A DNA stretch of 64,000 bases from Gordonia rubripertincta (GTDB lineage: Bacteria > Actinomycetota > Actinomycetes > Mycobacteriales > Mycobacteriaceae). Every line of letters begins with the position of its first letter. The first letter of the stretch is position 1. The notes beneath the pieces were generated by a model. The model had not been told where the DNA came from and made no database searches. It worked only from the letters and a program-made list of their open reading frames with translations. The DNA is taken from the NCBI RefSeq assembly GCF_038024875.1, contig NZ_CP136136.1:682001-746000 (forward strand), given 5' to 3'. The translations under genes and the position numbers were made by a program. Positions 33,668 through 44,777 of this stretch are shown one piece after another.

Positions 33668-34864
33668 TCACTTCCCCCAGTTCGCCCGTGGATCGAAACC
33701 GCTTGCCCGCTCGGCCTGATCGTAGGCACGCATCGCCTCGATCGCAGCGTCGTCGAGCTTGTCCGGCACCGCGACCTTGACCGTCACCAGCAGGTCGCCT
33801 GCACCGCCGGACCGCTTGGGGACGCCGCGGCCGCGCACGCGGAGCGTGCGGCCGTCGGTGGTGTTCGGCGGGATCTTGACCCCGACCGAGCCCTCGAGTG
33901 TCGGTACCGACACCGTCGCGCCGAGAACCAGTTCCGAGATCCGAACCGGGAGCTGCACCCGAAGGTCGTTGCCGCTGCGCGTGAACTGCTTGTGCGGCGT
34001 GACGTGGACGACGACGTAGAGGTCGCCCGAAGGTGCTCCGCGACGTCCGGCCTCACCCTGGCCGGCCAGCCGAATCCGTTGTCCGTCTTCGACTCCGGCC
34101 GGGATACGCACGTTGATGGTGCGCGTCCGGTTCTTGACTCCGCTGCCGGAGCAGTCGGTGCACGGGTCGTCGATCCGCGAGCCGGTGCCCTGGCAGTCCT
34201 GGCAGGGTTCGCTGAACCCGAAGGCACCCTGGTTGCGGCTGACGAAGCCGGAGCCGTTGCAATTAGGGCACACTCGCGGGCTGGTGCCGGGCTTGGCACC
34301 CGACCCGTGACAGGTGGTGCACGGGGACGGGCTGGTCACCCGCAGCGGGACCGTCGTGCCGAGCGCCGCGTCCTTGAAGGACAGCGACGTCTCGGTTTCG
34401 AGGTCCTTGCCGCGACGGGGACGGCTGGCCGTCGATGTGCGTTGGGATCCGCCGCCCCGGTTGAAGAGTCCGTCGAAGATGTCGCCGAATCCGCCACCGC
34501 CGCCGGCCTGACCGCCGCCGAACAGGTCGCCGAGGTCGAAGTCGCCCCCGGTCGTGTACGTCGTACCGCCGCCGGGGAAACCGCCGCCCGGGAACCCGTT
34601 GCCGCCGCCGCGGAATCGTCCGCCGGCGAACATCGCACGGGTCTCGTCGTACTCCTTGCGCTTCTCCGGATCGCTCAGCACGCTATGGGCTTCGGACACC
34701 CGCTTGAAGCGCTCTTCGGCCGCGGAATCGCCGGGATTGGCATCCGGGTGCAGCTCGCGTGCGAGCTTGCGATAGGCCTTCTTGATCTCTTCAGCCGAAG
34801 CGTCAGAAGCAACGCCCAGGTCCTTGTAGAAGTCGTGTTCCAACCACTCACGTTGTGGAGCCAC
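33668..34864 (-). CDS. dnaJ: chaperone DnaJ
   Basis: 398 aa. J domain with HPD (ELHPDANPG) at the N-terminus, a Gly/Phe-rich linker (~75-150), four CxxCxGxG zinc-finger repeats (CTTCHGSG, CPNCNGSG, CQDCQGTG, CTDCSGSG) and C-terminal substrate domains ending near PNTTDGRTLRVRGRG. Stimulates DnaK ATPase and delivers unfolded clients. It is 183 bp downstream of grpE, with a long hairpin in the gap. Confidence 0.97.
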   Translation of the reverse strand: MAPQREWLEHDFYKDLGVASDASAEEIKKAYRKLARELHPDANPGDSAAEERFKRVSEAHSVLSDPEKRKEYDETRAMFAGGRFRGGGNGFPGGGFPGGGTTYTTGGDFDLGDLFGGGQAGGGGGFGDIFDGLFNRGGGSQRTSTASRPRRGKDLETETSLSFKDAALGTTVPLRVTSPSPCTTCHGSGAKPGTSPRVCPNCNGSGFVSRNQGAFGFSEPCQDCQGTGSRIDDPCTDCSGSGVKNRTRTINVRIPAGVEDGQRIRLAGQGEAGRRGAPSGDLYVVVHVTPHKQFTRSGNDLRVQLPVRISELVLGATVSVPTLEGSVGVKIPPNTTDGRTLRVRGRGVPKRSGGAGDLLVTVKVAVPDKLDDAAIEAMRAYDQAERASGFDPRANWGK

Positions 34865-34925
34865 CAGACGTCACCTCCTTCAAGTCTTCTGTTGTCTGGA
34901 TGGGTATTTCAGTTGTTCCCCCGCC

Positions 34926-35005
34926 CCCTGAGGTGCGAGCGGAGCGAGCCACGAAGGGTTCCTCGCCCTTCGTGGCTCGTCGCTTGCGCTCCTCGCACCT
35001 CAGGG
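34926..35005. repeat. 80-bp imperfect palindrome between grpE and dnaJ (dispersed-repeat type)
   Basis: Outer arms CCCTGAGGTGCGAG (34926-34939) and its complement (34992-35005). Inner arms GAGCCACGAAGGG (34946-34958) and complement (34966-34978) around TTCCTCG. The GAGGTGCGAGCGGAGCGAGCC core looks like an abundant intergenic palindrome I recall from Gordonia genomes. In the mRNA it can fold into a long hairpin inside the dnaK operon. Confidence 0.7.
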
Positions 35006-35047
35006 ATCGGTGGTCGGATCGCCCCTCATGCACGGGCGATTGTTGCC

Positions 35048-35667
35048 TTATTGTGCACCGGTCTGGTCGCCGGCGGGCTCGGGATCGGTGACCGTCACCA
35101 TGGCGGTGCGGATCACCTTCTCGCCCAGTCGGTAACCGCAGCGGTACACCGCGCCGATGACCGGGTGGTCGCCGGTGCCGTCGTGCTGAACCGCTTCGTG
35201 GAGTTCGGGGTTGAACTCCTCACCCGCGGCCCCGAAGGACTCGAGGCCCTCCGCGTTCAGCACTGCGGTCAGCTTGTCGGCGACCGCCCGGAGCGGGCCG
35301 GTCTCGAGATCGCCGTGCTCGCGGGCACGGTCGAGGTCGTCGAGGACCGGGAGGAGCTTGTCGATCAGGATCTGCTTGCCGTAGGCAACCGATCCCTGCT
35401 TCTCCTCGGCAGCTCGCCGCCGGAAGTTGGCGAACTGAGCGCGTTCCCGCTGCAGGTCGGCCGTCAGCTCAGCGAGCCGGGCGTCCGGGGATGCCTCGTC
35501 GGCCGGCTGTTCGGTGTCGGACTCGTCCACGACGGGTTCGGCGTCGGCCGGGCCGGGGCCGGCGGCCGGCTCGTCGCGCACCTCACCCGTTTCCGGGTCG
35601 ATGCGACGACGGTCGGTCACCGTCACCGGCTCCTCGCCAGACCCATTCGACGAATGGGATCCTGCGG

Positions 35668-35671
<4 letters not shown>
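35048..35671 (-). CDS. grpE: nucleotide exchange factor GrpE
   Basis: 207 aa. Acidic, low-complexity N-terminal ~70 residues, long coiled-coil helix (LAELTADLQRERAQFANFRR), then the beta domain with LPVLDDLDRAREHG, GEEFNPELHEAVQHDGTGDH and the terminal YRLGEKVIRTAMVTVTDPE. Releases ADP from DnaK. Start overlaps the dnaK stop by 4 bp. Confidence 0.96.
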
Positions 35672-37515
<1,844 letters not shown>

Positions 37516-37666
37516 GTTTGGCTTCCTCCTAGTTTGTGGGTGTGCACCCCAAGTCCTTTGGCCCCGCGGTTCGATGACGCGGGGATGATGTCCGAAACCC
37601 GGCGGGACCGGACTTCAGTGCGTCCGACTCATGTCCTACTCACAATGGATCGTCGAGTCAAACTTA

Positions 37667-37687
37667 CTTGAGTCAGTCTCACTCAGC
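37667..37687. promoter_or_regulatory. HAIR box 1 (HspR operator) at dnaK
   Basis: CTTGAGT-CAGTCTC-ACTCAGC, against the consensus CTTGAGT-N7-ACTCAAG. Two mismatches at the right end. It lies 10-30 bp downstream of the transcription start predicted from the promoter at 37703-37729. Confidence 0.8.
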
Positions 37688-37702
37688 TTTCTCGAAGTGT
37701 GT

Positions 37703-37729
37703 AACGGGACCCCTCGCGGGTTTGTTCCC
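37703..37729 (-). promoter_or_regulatory. ECF (SigH/SigE-type) promoter of dnaK
   Basis: On the minus strand: -35 GGGAACA (37729-37723), 17-nt spacer, -10 GTT (37705-37703) within CCGTTAC. It matches GGGAAYA-N16/17-CGTT recognised by SigH in mycobacteria and SigR in Streptomyces. Confidence 0.65.
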
Positions 37730-37746
37730 GGATGACTGGAAAAAGT

Positions 37747-37765
37747 TGAGCGAGTTTCGCTCAAC
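37747..37765. promoter_or_regulatory. HAIR-like box 2 at dnaK
   Basis: TTGAG-N9-CTCAA half-sites with the exact HAIR spacing, inside a perfect 8-bp-arm palindrome (GTTGAGCG ... CGCTCAAC, 37746-37766). It lies about 17 bp upstream of the -35 element. Confidence 0.7.
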
Positions 37766-37868
37766 TGGTGACCTGATGATGTGGTCCTTGACACACCCGG
37801 GCCCGCCGGGCAGATTCACCAGCAACAGGAAGCACACGATTCCACTTGACCGTTGCCGAGGATCGCCC

Positions 37869-39053
37869 ATGACGCAGACCAGTCCTACACCCACGAGGGG
37901 CACCAGGGACTCCCCACCCTGTCGTCCGTATCGCATCGCCGTCTGGGGTCCCGGCGAGGTGGGCGGTGCCGTCATCCGGGCCGCACTCGCCGACCCCGCC
38001 TTCGAGGTGGTGGGCGCCCTCGTCCACAACCGTGAGAAGGACGGTAGGGACATCGGCGAGCTGGTCCGGACTGATCCGATCGGGATCGGCGCCACCCGCG
38101 ACCGCGAGGCGTTCAAGGAACTCGACGTGGACTGTGTCGTCCTCACCCCGGCGCCGGCCCCGGTGATCGAGGGGCTCGACGACGACGTCGTCGATCTGCT
38201 GGAGGCGGGGAAGAACGTCGTGGCGACCGCGGCGTACCACAATGTGTCGATGCCGAACTGGCTCAGCCCGTTCCGCAAGTCCCCGCACCGGATGCTCGAG
38301 GCCTGCCATGCCGGCGGCGCCACCTTGCACGGCACCGGCGTCCATCCCACGTTCATCGTCGAGCGGGTCGCGATGACGATGGCCAGGGCGATGTCGTCGG
38401 TCAGTCATGTGCGGTCGGTGGAGGCCGTCGACTTCTCTCGTGCCGGATCGATGTGGGGCGGGTTGGGAGCACTCGGCTTCGGCGCCGAACTCGACTCCCT
38501 CAGTGCCGAATCCCCGGTCGCACGCGGCGGCGACATCTACTACGGCGATCTCACCGGCAACGTCGCCCATGCGCTGTACGGCGTGGACAGTTCCGAGGTG
38601 AGGGTCGAGACGTCGCTACGCGGAATCCCCGCCGAACGTGATGCGCAGGTGGGCGCGACCACCATCAGGAAGGGCACTGCGGCCGCCCTGCACCTGACGC
38701 ATCGCGGCTACCTCGGTGACCATCATTTCTTCACCAACGAGGAATGCTGGTATCTCGCTTCGGTACCCACTCGGCCCGCTCCCGGCGCCGAAGCGGTGTA
38801 TCGAGGCGACGATCTGCCGTTCGGCGGGTTCACCAGCCCGATCGCGTACACACTGGTCATCAGCGGCGAACCGGCCGAGATGCGCACCCAGCTCGAGTTC
38901 GGCGTCGGGTCCGGCCACACCAACCCGATCACGACCGCGTCGGTACGGGCCGTGCTCGACGCCATCCCGGCGGTGGTCGACGCCGAGCCGGGCATCCTCA
39001 TCGATGACATCGGACCCCACTACCGGCACGACGACCGGGTCCGGCTCCCGTGA
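37869..39053 (+). CDS. DapB-like NAD(P)-dependent oxidoreductase
   Basis: 394 aa from ATG 37869. N-terminal Rossmann motif RIAVWGPGEVGGAVIRAAL, then the dihydrodipicolinate-reductase-like region with VVATAAYHNVSMPN and HGTGVHPTFIVERV. Length and C-terminal part (VRAVLDAIPAVVDAEPGI) match the mycobacterial dihydrodipicolinate reductase-like proteins found in lipid and steroid gene clusters, not true DapB (~250 aa). First gene of a tightly coupled three-gene operon with a DUF1214 protein and a sulfotransferase. Substrate unknown. Confidence 0.8.
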   Translation: MTQTSPTPTRGTRDSPPCRPYRIAVWGPGEVGGAVIRAALADPAFEVVGALVHNREKDGRDIGELVRTDPIGIGATRDREAFKELDVDCVVLTPAPAPVIEGLDDDVVDLLEAGKNVVATAAYHNVSMPNWLSPFRKSPHRMLEACHAGGATLHGTGVHPTFIVERVAMTMARAMSSVSHVRSVEAVDFSRAGSMWGGLGALGFGAELDSLSAESPVARGGDIYYGDLTGNVAHALYGVDSSEVRVETSLRGIPAERDAQVGATTIRKGTAAALHLTHRGYLGDHHFFTNEECWYLASVPTRPAPGAEAVYRGDDLPFGGFTSPIAYTLVISGEPAEMRTQLEFGVGSGHTNPITTASVRAVLDAIPAVVDAEPGILIDDIGPHYRHDDRVRLP

Positions 39054-40144
39054 CCGAGGACGCCCGACCAGAGGTCGCCGCGTGGAACGGTCTGGTCGAC
39101 GCACTCCGCTCCGCCGGTGACAAACTCGCCGCCGACACCGCGGGCCTGGCCCCGGCAGAACAGGCCGACGGATTCCGCGCACTGGTGCGCGGGTTGTCGA
39201 ATCAGTTGTCGCGCTTCGAGGTCGACCGAGAACGCCCGGAGCTCGTGCCGTTCAACGGGTGGCGGCACAAGTTCCTGATGGACAACCCCGATTTCCGGTA
39301 CTGGGTCACCGAGGTCCGAGGTGACCGCGCGTACCGCATCCGCGGGAACCGCGGCGATGCGTCGTACATGTCGGTGACCGTCTACCGCCGGACCGGCGGC
39401 ATCGGCGGCATCGGCGCCGAGGCAACGGCCCGCATCGACAGCGACACCATCGGATTCGACGACGACGGCGCCTTCGAGATCGTGCTCGGCGGCACCGCGC
39501 CGGGAGCCGGTGACCGGCTGGAGCTACCGGAGAAGGCCGGCGTCGTCTGGGTCCGGTTCTTCCACGACGACGTGGCTCGGGACGAAATGGGTTGGTGCAG
39601 TATCGAGCCGGTCGTCGAACCGCCGGTGCCGCCGTCCATCGACGCGGCGAGATTCGCGTCCTCGCTGGACTCTTTGGCGGCCACGACCTCGATGCTCCCG
39701 ACGATCTTCGAGATGTCGACCAAGGACGATCTCGATCCACCGAACGTGTTGCGGCACTGGTCGGAGATGGCCGGTGGCGCCGTGTTCACCGAACCCGGAA
39801 TCCACTACGTCCGCGGCGGCTGGCAGCTCGGACCCGGCGAGGCACTGGCCATCGAGGGGGATGTCGTGGAGTGTCGATACTGGAACATGTTGGCGTACAG
39901 CCGCTTTCTGAACTCGCTCGACTTCCGGTACCGCCCGGTGTCGTATACGGGTGCGACCGCGACGGTCGTCGACGGACGGTATCGATTCGTTGTCGCGGCG
40001 GAGAACCCAGGCGGCTCGGGCGACTGGATCGACTCCGAGGGGCGCGACTTCGGGATCATCGTGATGCGCTTCCTCCAACCTGCCGACACGCCTCCTCTGC
40101 CGTCCGCTCGGGTGGTCCGGCTCGACGAACTGCGAGGCGAGTGA
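39050..40144 (+). CDS. DUF1214 domain protein
   Basis: 364 aa from GTG 39050, overlapping the upstream stop (GTGA). The C-terminal region has the DUF1214 pattern: WNMLAYSRFLNSLDFRYRPV, VAAENPGGSGDWIDSEGRDFG and IIVMRFLQPAD. The N-terminal beta-rich part includes YRIRGNRGDASYMSVTVYRR. DUF1214 proteins are paired with sulfotransferases in mycobacteria (I recall Rv3531c next to Rv3529c in the sterol region). No catalytic motif is evident. Confidence 0.82.
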   Translation: MTEDARPEVAAWNGLVDALRSAGDKLAADTAGLAPAEQADGFRALVRGLSNQLSRFEVDRERPELVPFNGWRHKFLMDNPDFRYWVTEVRGDRAYRIRGNRGDASYMSVTVYRRTGGIGGIGAEATARIDSDTIGFDDDGAFEIVLGGTAPGAGDRLELPEKAGVVWVRFFHDDVARDEMGWCSIEPVVEPPVPPSIDAARFASSLDSLAATTSMLPTIFEMSTKDDLDPPNVLRHWSEMAGGAVFTEPGIHYVRGGWQLGPGEALAIEGDVVECRYWNMLAYSRFLNSLDFRYRPVSYTGATATVVDGRYRFVVAAENPGGSGDWIDSEGRDFGIIVMRFLQPADTPPLPSARVVRLDELRGE

Positions 40145-41409
40145 TGGTGACGTGGACGCCACCGCAGCGGAGTGAGGTCGCCGAGAGCATCTACGCGGCC
40201 GCAGAAGCCGATCGGATTACCCGTCCCGAGCGGTACCGGCTAGGGGTCGAGGCAACCGACACGATCGTCGAACGGGCCACTGCCGAGCACGGTGTCGAGG
40301 GATTGGGCGACCCGGCACTGTGGCGGCCGGGCCTGGAGCAGTATCTGGCGTCGGCGGCCGAGGACGGGCGTCTGAACGCTGTCGGCATCCGTAATGCGCA
40401 GGACGCGGTGATCGGGAAACTGCGGGCTCGCTCCATCTTCGACAAGACCCTGCGGGAGAGCCCGGAAGTGGCCGAACGCGAGGTACTCCCGCCGATCGTG
40501 ATCATCGGCGGCTGGCGCACCGGGACGACGTTCCTGTACCGGCTCATGGCGCGCGACCCCAGACTCCGCGCGCCGCGTCCGGTGGAGCTGTACGCCCCGT
40601 GGCGGGTTGCAAGGCTGTCCCCGGAGGAACGCGAACGGCTGATCGAAACGCAGGCCGCCGAGCCCAACCCGCTCCACGTGCTGAATCCGGCGATGGCCGC
40701 CGTCCACGATTCCGGACCGGCCCTCCCGGAGGAGTGCGTCCTCGGCATGGGAACGACCATGCGCAACTGGGGCTTCAGCTCGACGATGCGCCTCGACAGC
40801 TACTCCCGATGGCTGGCCGACCACGACTTCACCGGCGAATACGCAGCACATCGGACGATGCTGCAGATCCTCGACGACGGTTCCCGGCGGCGATGGCTGC
40901 TGAAGGCACCGGCCCACACGCCCGAACTGGCCGCACTGACCCGGACATACCCGGGTGTCTGCATCGTCCATCTGCATCGCGACATCGTGGAGACCGTGGC
41001 GTCGGGCGCCAGCCTGTTCGCGACCTACCGGTCGACCTACAGCGACGAGGTGGACGGCCACGACGTCGGCCGCTTCCAGATCGAACAGTCGGAGTTGTGG
41101 TTCCGTCGAGCGCTCGAGTTCCGCGCCTCCCCAACGGCTGGTTCGGCGACCGTCGTCGACATCGACTACCGGGACCTGGTGTCCCGCCCTGGGGAGACCG
41201 TCGAACGGGTTTACGCAGCAGCGAATCTCGATGCCCCGGATGTGGCGGCGATGCTCGCCCAGCACAATGCGGAGCAGCCGCGGCACGGCAAGGGCAGACA
41301 CCGGTACAGCCCCGAGGAGTTCGGGATCGAGCCTGATGCCCTACGCGAACGGATGGCGTTCTATACCGATGCCGTCGCGGAGTGGACGTCGAGCGCTGCC
41401 CCACGGTGA
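40144..41409 (+). CDS. sulfotransferase family protein
   Basis: 421 aa, start ATG 40144 overlapping the DUF1214 stop (TGATG). The PAPS 5'-phosphosulfate loop is IVIIGGWRTGTTFLYRLMAR (~120-140) and the 3'-phosphate region is CIVHLHRDIVETVASGASLF, followed by SYRD-like VDIDYRDLVSRPGETV and the helix ending PRHGKGRHRYSPEEFGIE. Matches the mycobacterial Stf-type (Sulfotransfer_3) family, cytoplasmic and acting on a lipid or sterol hydroxyl. Operon partners suggest reduction or modification of the same lipid. Confidence 0.88.
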   Translation: MVTWTPPQRSEVAESIYAAAEADRITRPERYRLGVEATDTIVERATAEHGVEGLGDPALWRPGLEQYLASAAEDGRLNAVGIRNAQDAVIGKLRARSIFDKTLRESPEVAEREVLPPIVIIGGWRTGTTFLYRLMARDPRLRAPRPVELYAPWRVARLSPEERERLIETQAAEPNPLHVLNPAMAAVHDSGPALPEECVLGMGTTMRNWGFSSTMRLDSYSRWLADHDFTGEYAAHRTMLQILDDGSRRRWLLKAPAHTPELAALTRTYPGVCIVHLHRDIVETVASGASLFATYRSTYSDEVDGHDVGRFQIEQSELWFRRALEFRASPTAGSATVVDIDYRDLVSRPGETVERVYAAANLDAPDVAAMLAQHNAEQPRHGKGRHRYSPEEFGIEPDALRERMAFYTDAVAEWTSSAAPR

Positions 41410-41526
41410 TCGACGGCTCGCGGTTCACGCACCGTCGGGTTGCACTTGGATCTCTGTCCCCCGGTTACTGCTCGGCGCTCTACCGTGCGGCGCTACCGTC
41501 GGAGGCGCCGAGGTCGGGAGGTCGAG

Positions 41527-42363
41527 ATGGGCGACGCCACATCGAGCACCACCCGCTGGGTTCCATGGCGAGTGGCGCCGGCGTCGGGTTTCGAGGTCGA
41601 CGATCCGACCGGTAGGGGCAGCGTCGGGATCGTTCAGATCGACGAGCGGCAGTTCGTCGTCCTCAACACCTTTCGATACTCCGACCAGGGCGTCGAGAAC
41701 GATCTGGTGGCCAAGCTGGTACGCGGTGGCATGGAGCAGTCGCAGGCCCGTGCGGCGGTCGACCGGGCCCGGACGTTCGTTCCGCGCGAGGACAATCCGA
41801 CGGATCTGGCATCGGTCCCGCGCTTCATGCGCTGGTTCGAGGACTCCTACGGAAAGCACTCGCTGGCAGCGTTGATCCACGACGAGCTCATTTCCGACGC
41901 CGTCAACTCAGGTGCGCTCGGCAGCGACACCCTGTCCGATCGGTTCTTCCGCGAGATGATGCGCACGTCCGGCGTGCCCTGGCTGAAGCGTTGGCTGATG
42001 TGGTCGGCCGTCGCGCTCCGTACCCGTTGGGTCGCAGGCGGTTACCGTCGTCTGAGCATCGTGCTGTGGCTGGTGCTCAGCGTCGCGGGGATCATCGCGA
42101 CCATCGGCTCCGCGGGTGCGCTGCTGTTCGATTGGCCGTGGCTTTTCGATTGGCCGTGGCCGGTGTCGTCGCCGGGCTGGTCGTTCGTGGTGGCACTGCT
42201 GATGATCTTCGTCGCCGCACCCCTGTGGGGACGGCAGTGGGCCGCCAGCCTGATCGCCGCCGTCGGCGCGTTGTGGCTGGTGCCCGCCGCTGCCATGACG
42301 AGTCTCGCCTGGGTTGTGTACAGCGTGTTGGAGAGGATTGCCCGCACTGTCGGATTGCGATGA
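41527..42363 (+). CDS. DUF1353 membrane protein
   Basis: 278 aa from ATG 41527 after GGGAGG. The N-terminal DUF1353 domain has NPTDLASVPRFMRWFEDSYG and HSLAALIHDELI, and a His-Asp pair. The C-terminal half has three predicted membrane helices (IVLWLVLSVAGIIATIGSAGA, WSFVVALLMIFVAAPLWG and LIAAVGALWLVPAAAM) around an exact repeat of FDWPW. DUF1353 is often phage-related, but here it is fused to a membrane domain and stands alone downstream of the sulfotransferase. Function unknown. Confidence 0.75.
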   Translation: MGDATSSTTRWVPWRVAPASGFEVDDPTGRGSVGIVQIDERQFVVLNTFRYSDQGVENDLVAKLVRGGMEQSQARAAVDRARTFVPREDNPTDLASVPRFMRWFEDSYGKHSLAALIHDELISDAVNSGALGSDTLSDRFFREMMRTSGVPWLKRWLMWSAVALRTRWVAGGYRRLSIVLWLVLSVAGIIATIGSAGALLFDWPWLFDWPWPVSSPGWSFVVALLMIFVAAPLWGRQWAASLIAAVGALWLVPAAAMTSLAWVVYSVLERIARTVGLR

Positions 42364-42417
42364 CAAGAAAGCAGGGCACCGCCCGGGTGATCCCGGACGA
42401 TGCCCCGCTCGTGTATC

Positions 42418-44745
42418 TCAGGCCGCGCTGATCTGTTCTCCCACTGCGGGTTCCAGAGCCTGCGCGACGATCTCGGCGACGTCGGTCATCGGACGCACGT
42501 CGAGGGCGTCGAGGACCTCGGCCGGCACGTCGTCGAGATCGGGCTCGTTGCGCTGCGGGATGAAAACGGTCTTCAGCCCGTTGCGCTGTGCCGCAAGCAG
42601 TTTCTGCTTGACCCCGCCGATCGGCAGGACGCGGCCGTTGAGCGTGACCTCACCGGTCATGCCGACCTCGGCGCGGACCCGTCGCCCCGTCGCCATCGAC
42701 ACCAGCGCGGTGACCATGGTGACGCCCGCACTCGGACCGTCCTTGGGCACGGCTCCGGCCGGAACGTGCACGTGGATGGTCTTGTTGAGCGATTCCGGGT
42801 CGACGCCGAGCTGTTGGGCGTGCGCCCGCACGTACGACAGCGCGATCTGCGCCGACTCCTTCATCACGTCACCGAGCTGGCCGGTCAGCTTGAGACCGGG
42901 CTCGCCGTCGGTGGCGTTGACCTCGATGAAGAGGACATCGCCACCCATCCCGGTGACGGCGAGACCCGTTGCGACACCGGGAACTGCGGTCCGTTCGGCC
43001 GATTCCGGGGTGAACCGGGGACGGCCGAGGTAGTCGCGCAGGTCCGGCTCGTCGATGATGATCGGTGCCGTGGCACTCTCCTGAGCGAGGTTGGTCGCCG
43101 CCTTTCTCAGCGCCTTCGCGAGGAGCCGTTCGAACTGTCGCACACCGGGTTCCCGGGTGTAGTTCGCCGCGATCTCACGGAGCGCCGCGTCGGTGACGGT
43201 CACCTCGTCGGTCGTCAACGCTGCCCGCTCGGCCTGTCGAGGCAGCAGGTAGTCGCGAGCGATGGCCACCTTGTCGTCCTCGGTGTAGCCGTCGAGGGTG
43301 ACGAGCTCCATGCGGTCGAGCAGGGCCGACGGGATGTTCTCGACGACGTTGGCGGTCGCGAGGAACAGCACATCGGACAGGTCGAGGTCGAGATCGAGGT
43401 AGTGGTCGCGGAAGGTGTGGTTCTGCGCGGGGTCGAGGACCTCGAGCAGGGCCGCGGCCGGGTCGCCCCGGTAGTCCGAGCCCACCTTGTCGATCTCGTC
43501 CAGCAGCACAACGGGATTCATCGATCCCGCCTCGCCGATGGCGCGGACGATACGGCCGGGGAGCGCACCGACGTAGGTACGACGGTGACCGCGGATCTCC
43601 GACTCGTCGCGCACACCGCCGAGGGCGACGCGCACGAACTTGCGGCCCAGCGCCCGGGCAACGCTCTCACCGAGCGACGTCTTGCCGACGCCGGGCGGAC
43701 CGGCCAGCACCATAACGGCACCCGATCCGCGTCCGCCGACGACCTGCAGTCCGCGGTCGGCGCGTCGAGCACGCACGGCCAGGTATTCGACGATGCGGTC
43801 CTTCACGTCGTCGAGGCCGTGGTGGTCGGCGTCGAGGATCTCGCGGGCGCCCTTGATGTCCGTGAAATCTTCGGTGCGGGTGTTCCACGGCAGGTCGAGG
43901 ACGGTGTCGAGCCAGGTGCGGATCCACCCGGTCTCCGGCGACTGGTCGCTGGCACGCTCGAGCTTGCCCACCTCCCGCAGTGCGGCCTCGCGCACCTTCT
44001 CGGGCAGGTCGGCCTCGTCGATGCGCGACCGGTAGTCGTCGGCTCCCTCGGGTTCGTCCTCGCCGAGCTCCTTGCGGATGGCGGCGAGCTGCTGACGGAG
44101 CAGGAACTCCTTCTGCTGCTTGTCCATCCCCGCGCGAACGTCCTCGGCGATCTTCTCGCTGACCTCGGACTCGGCGAGATAGTCACCGGTCCACTCGATC
44201 AGCAGCCGCAGCCGCGCGGCGGTGTCGGGTGTCTCGAGGAGCTCGCGCTTCTGCTCGTCGGTGAGCCACGCGGCGTAGCCCGACGTGTCGGCGAGATCCG
44301 ACGGGTCGGCCATCTTGTTGACGGCGTCGATGAGCTGCCACGCCTCGCGGCGCTGCAGCATGGCCAGCACGAGCTTCTTGTACTCGCCGGCCAGGTCCCG
44401 GACCTCATCGGTGACCTCGGAGTCCTCGACCTCGGTGGCCTCGACCCACAGCGCGGCGCCGTGGCCGGGTGTTCCGGCCCCGATCTGCGCTCGCTGCTCA
44501 CCCTTGACGACGGCGGCCAGTCCGCCGCCGGGGATACGCCCGACCTGAACGATCGAAGAGATGACCCCGTACGTGGGGTACCGGTCGTCCAGACGTGGGG
44601 CGACCAGCAGTTTTCCGGTCTCGCTCGCCCGAGCGGCGTCGACGGTTGCCTGAGCTGCATCGTCGAGCGGGATCGGCACGACCATGCCGGGCAGGACGAC
44701 GACGTCCGGGACGAAGAGGACCGGCAGTGAATATGTCTGCGACAT
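42418..44745 (-). CDS. lon: ATP-dependent protease Lon
   Basis: 775 aa from ATG 44745, preceded by GGAGG. N-terminal LON substrate domain, AAA+ module with Walker A MVLAGPPGVGKTSLGESV and Walker B VVLLDEIDKVG, arginine-rich sensor regions, and the protease domain with catalytic Ser in PKDGPSAGVTM and Lys in LPIGGVKQKLLAAQRNG. Degrades misfolded and regulatory proteins in the cytoplasm. The frame is open ~36 codons upstream, but those cross the HAIR box and promoter. It is probably controlled by HspR and by an ECF sigma factor. A transposon end lies about 100 bp upstream of the start codon. Confidence 0.97.
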   Translation of the reverse strand: MSQTYSLPVLFVPDVVVLPGMVVPIPLDDAAQATVDAARASETGKLLVAPRLDDRYPTYGVISSIVQVGRIPGGGLAAVVKGEQRAQIGAGTPGHGAALWVEATEVEDSEVTDEVRDLAGEYKKLVLAMLQRREAWQLIDAVNKMADPSDLADTSGYAAWLTDEQKRELLETPDTAARLRLLIEWTGDYLAESEVSEKIAEDVRAGMDKQQKEFLLRQQLAAIRKELGEDEPEGADDYRSRIDEADLPEKVREAALREVGKLERASDQSPETGWIRTWLDTVLDLPWNTRTEDFTDIKGAREILDADHHGLDDVKDRIVEYLAVRARRADRGLQVVGGRGSGAVMVLAGPPGVGKTSLGESVARALGRKFVRVALGGVRDESEIRGHRRTYVGALPGRIVRAIGEAGSMNPVVLLDEIDKVGSDYRGDPAAALLEVLDPAQNHTFRDHYLDLDLDLSDVLFLATANVVENIPSALLDRMELVTLDGYTEDDKVAIARDYLLPRQAERAALTTDEVTVTDAALREIAANYTREPGVRQFERLLAKALRKAATNLAQESATAPIIIDEPDLRDYLGRPRFTPESAERTAVPGVATGLAVTGMGGDVLFIEVNATDGEPGLKLTGQLGDVMKESAQIALSYVRAHAQQLGVDPESLNKTIHVHVPAGAVPKDGPSAGVTMVTALVSMATGRRVRAEVGMTGEVTLNGRVLPIGGVKQKLLAAQRNGLKTVFIPQRNEPDLDDVPAEVLDALDVRPMTDVAEIVAQALEPAVGEQISAA

Positions 44746-44758
44746 GAAACCTCCAGAG

Positions 44759-44777
44759 TTAAGTCTGATCGACTCAA
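44759..44777. promoter_or_regulatory. HAIR box (HspR operator) at lon
   Basis: TTAAG-N9-CTCAA, one mismatch from TTGAG-N9-CTCAA, 14-32 bp upstream of the lon start. It overlaps the predicted transcription start. Confidence 0.7.

Noticed and set aside
42400..44730. 776-aa plus-strand frame opposite lon
   Set aside because: Antisense shadow; lon motifs are complete on the minus strand.
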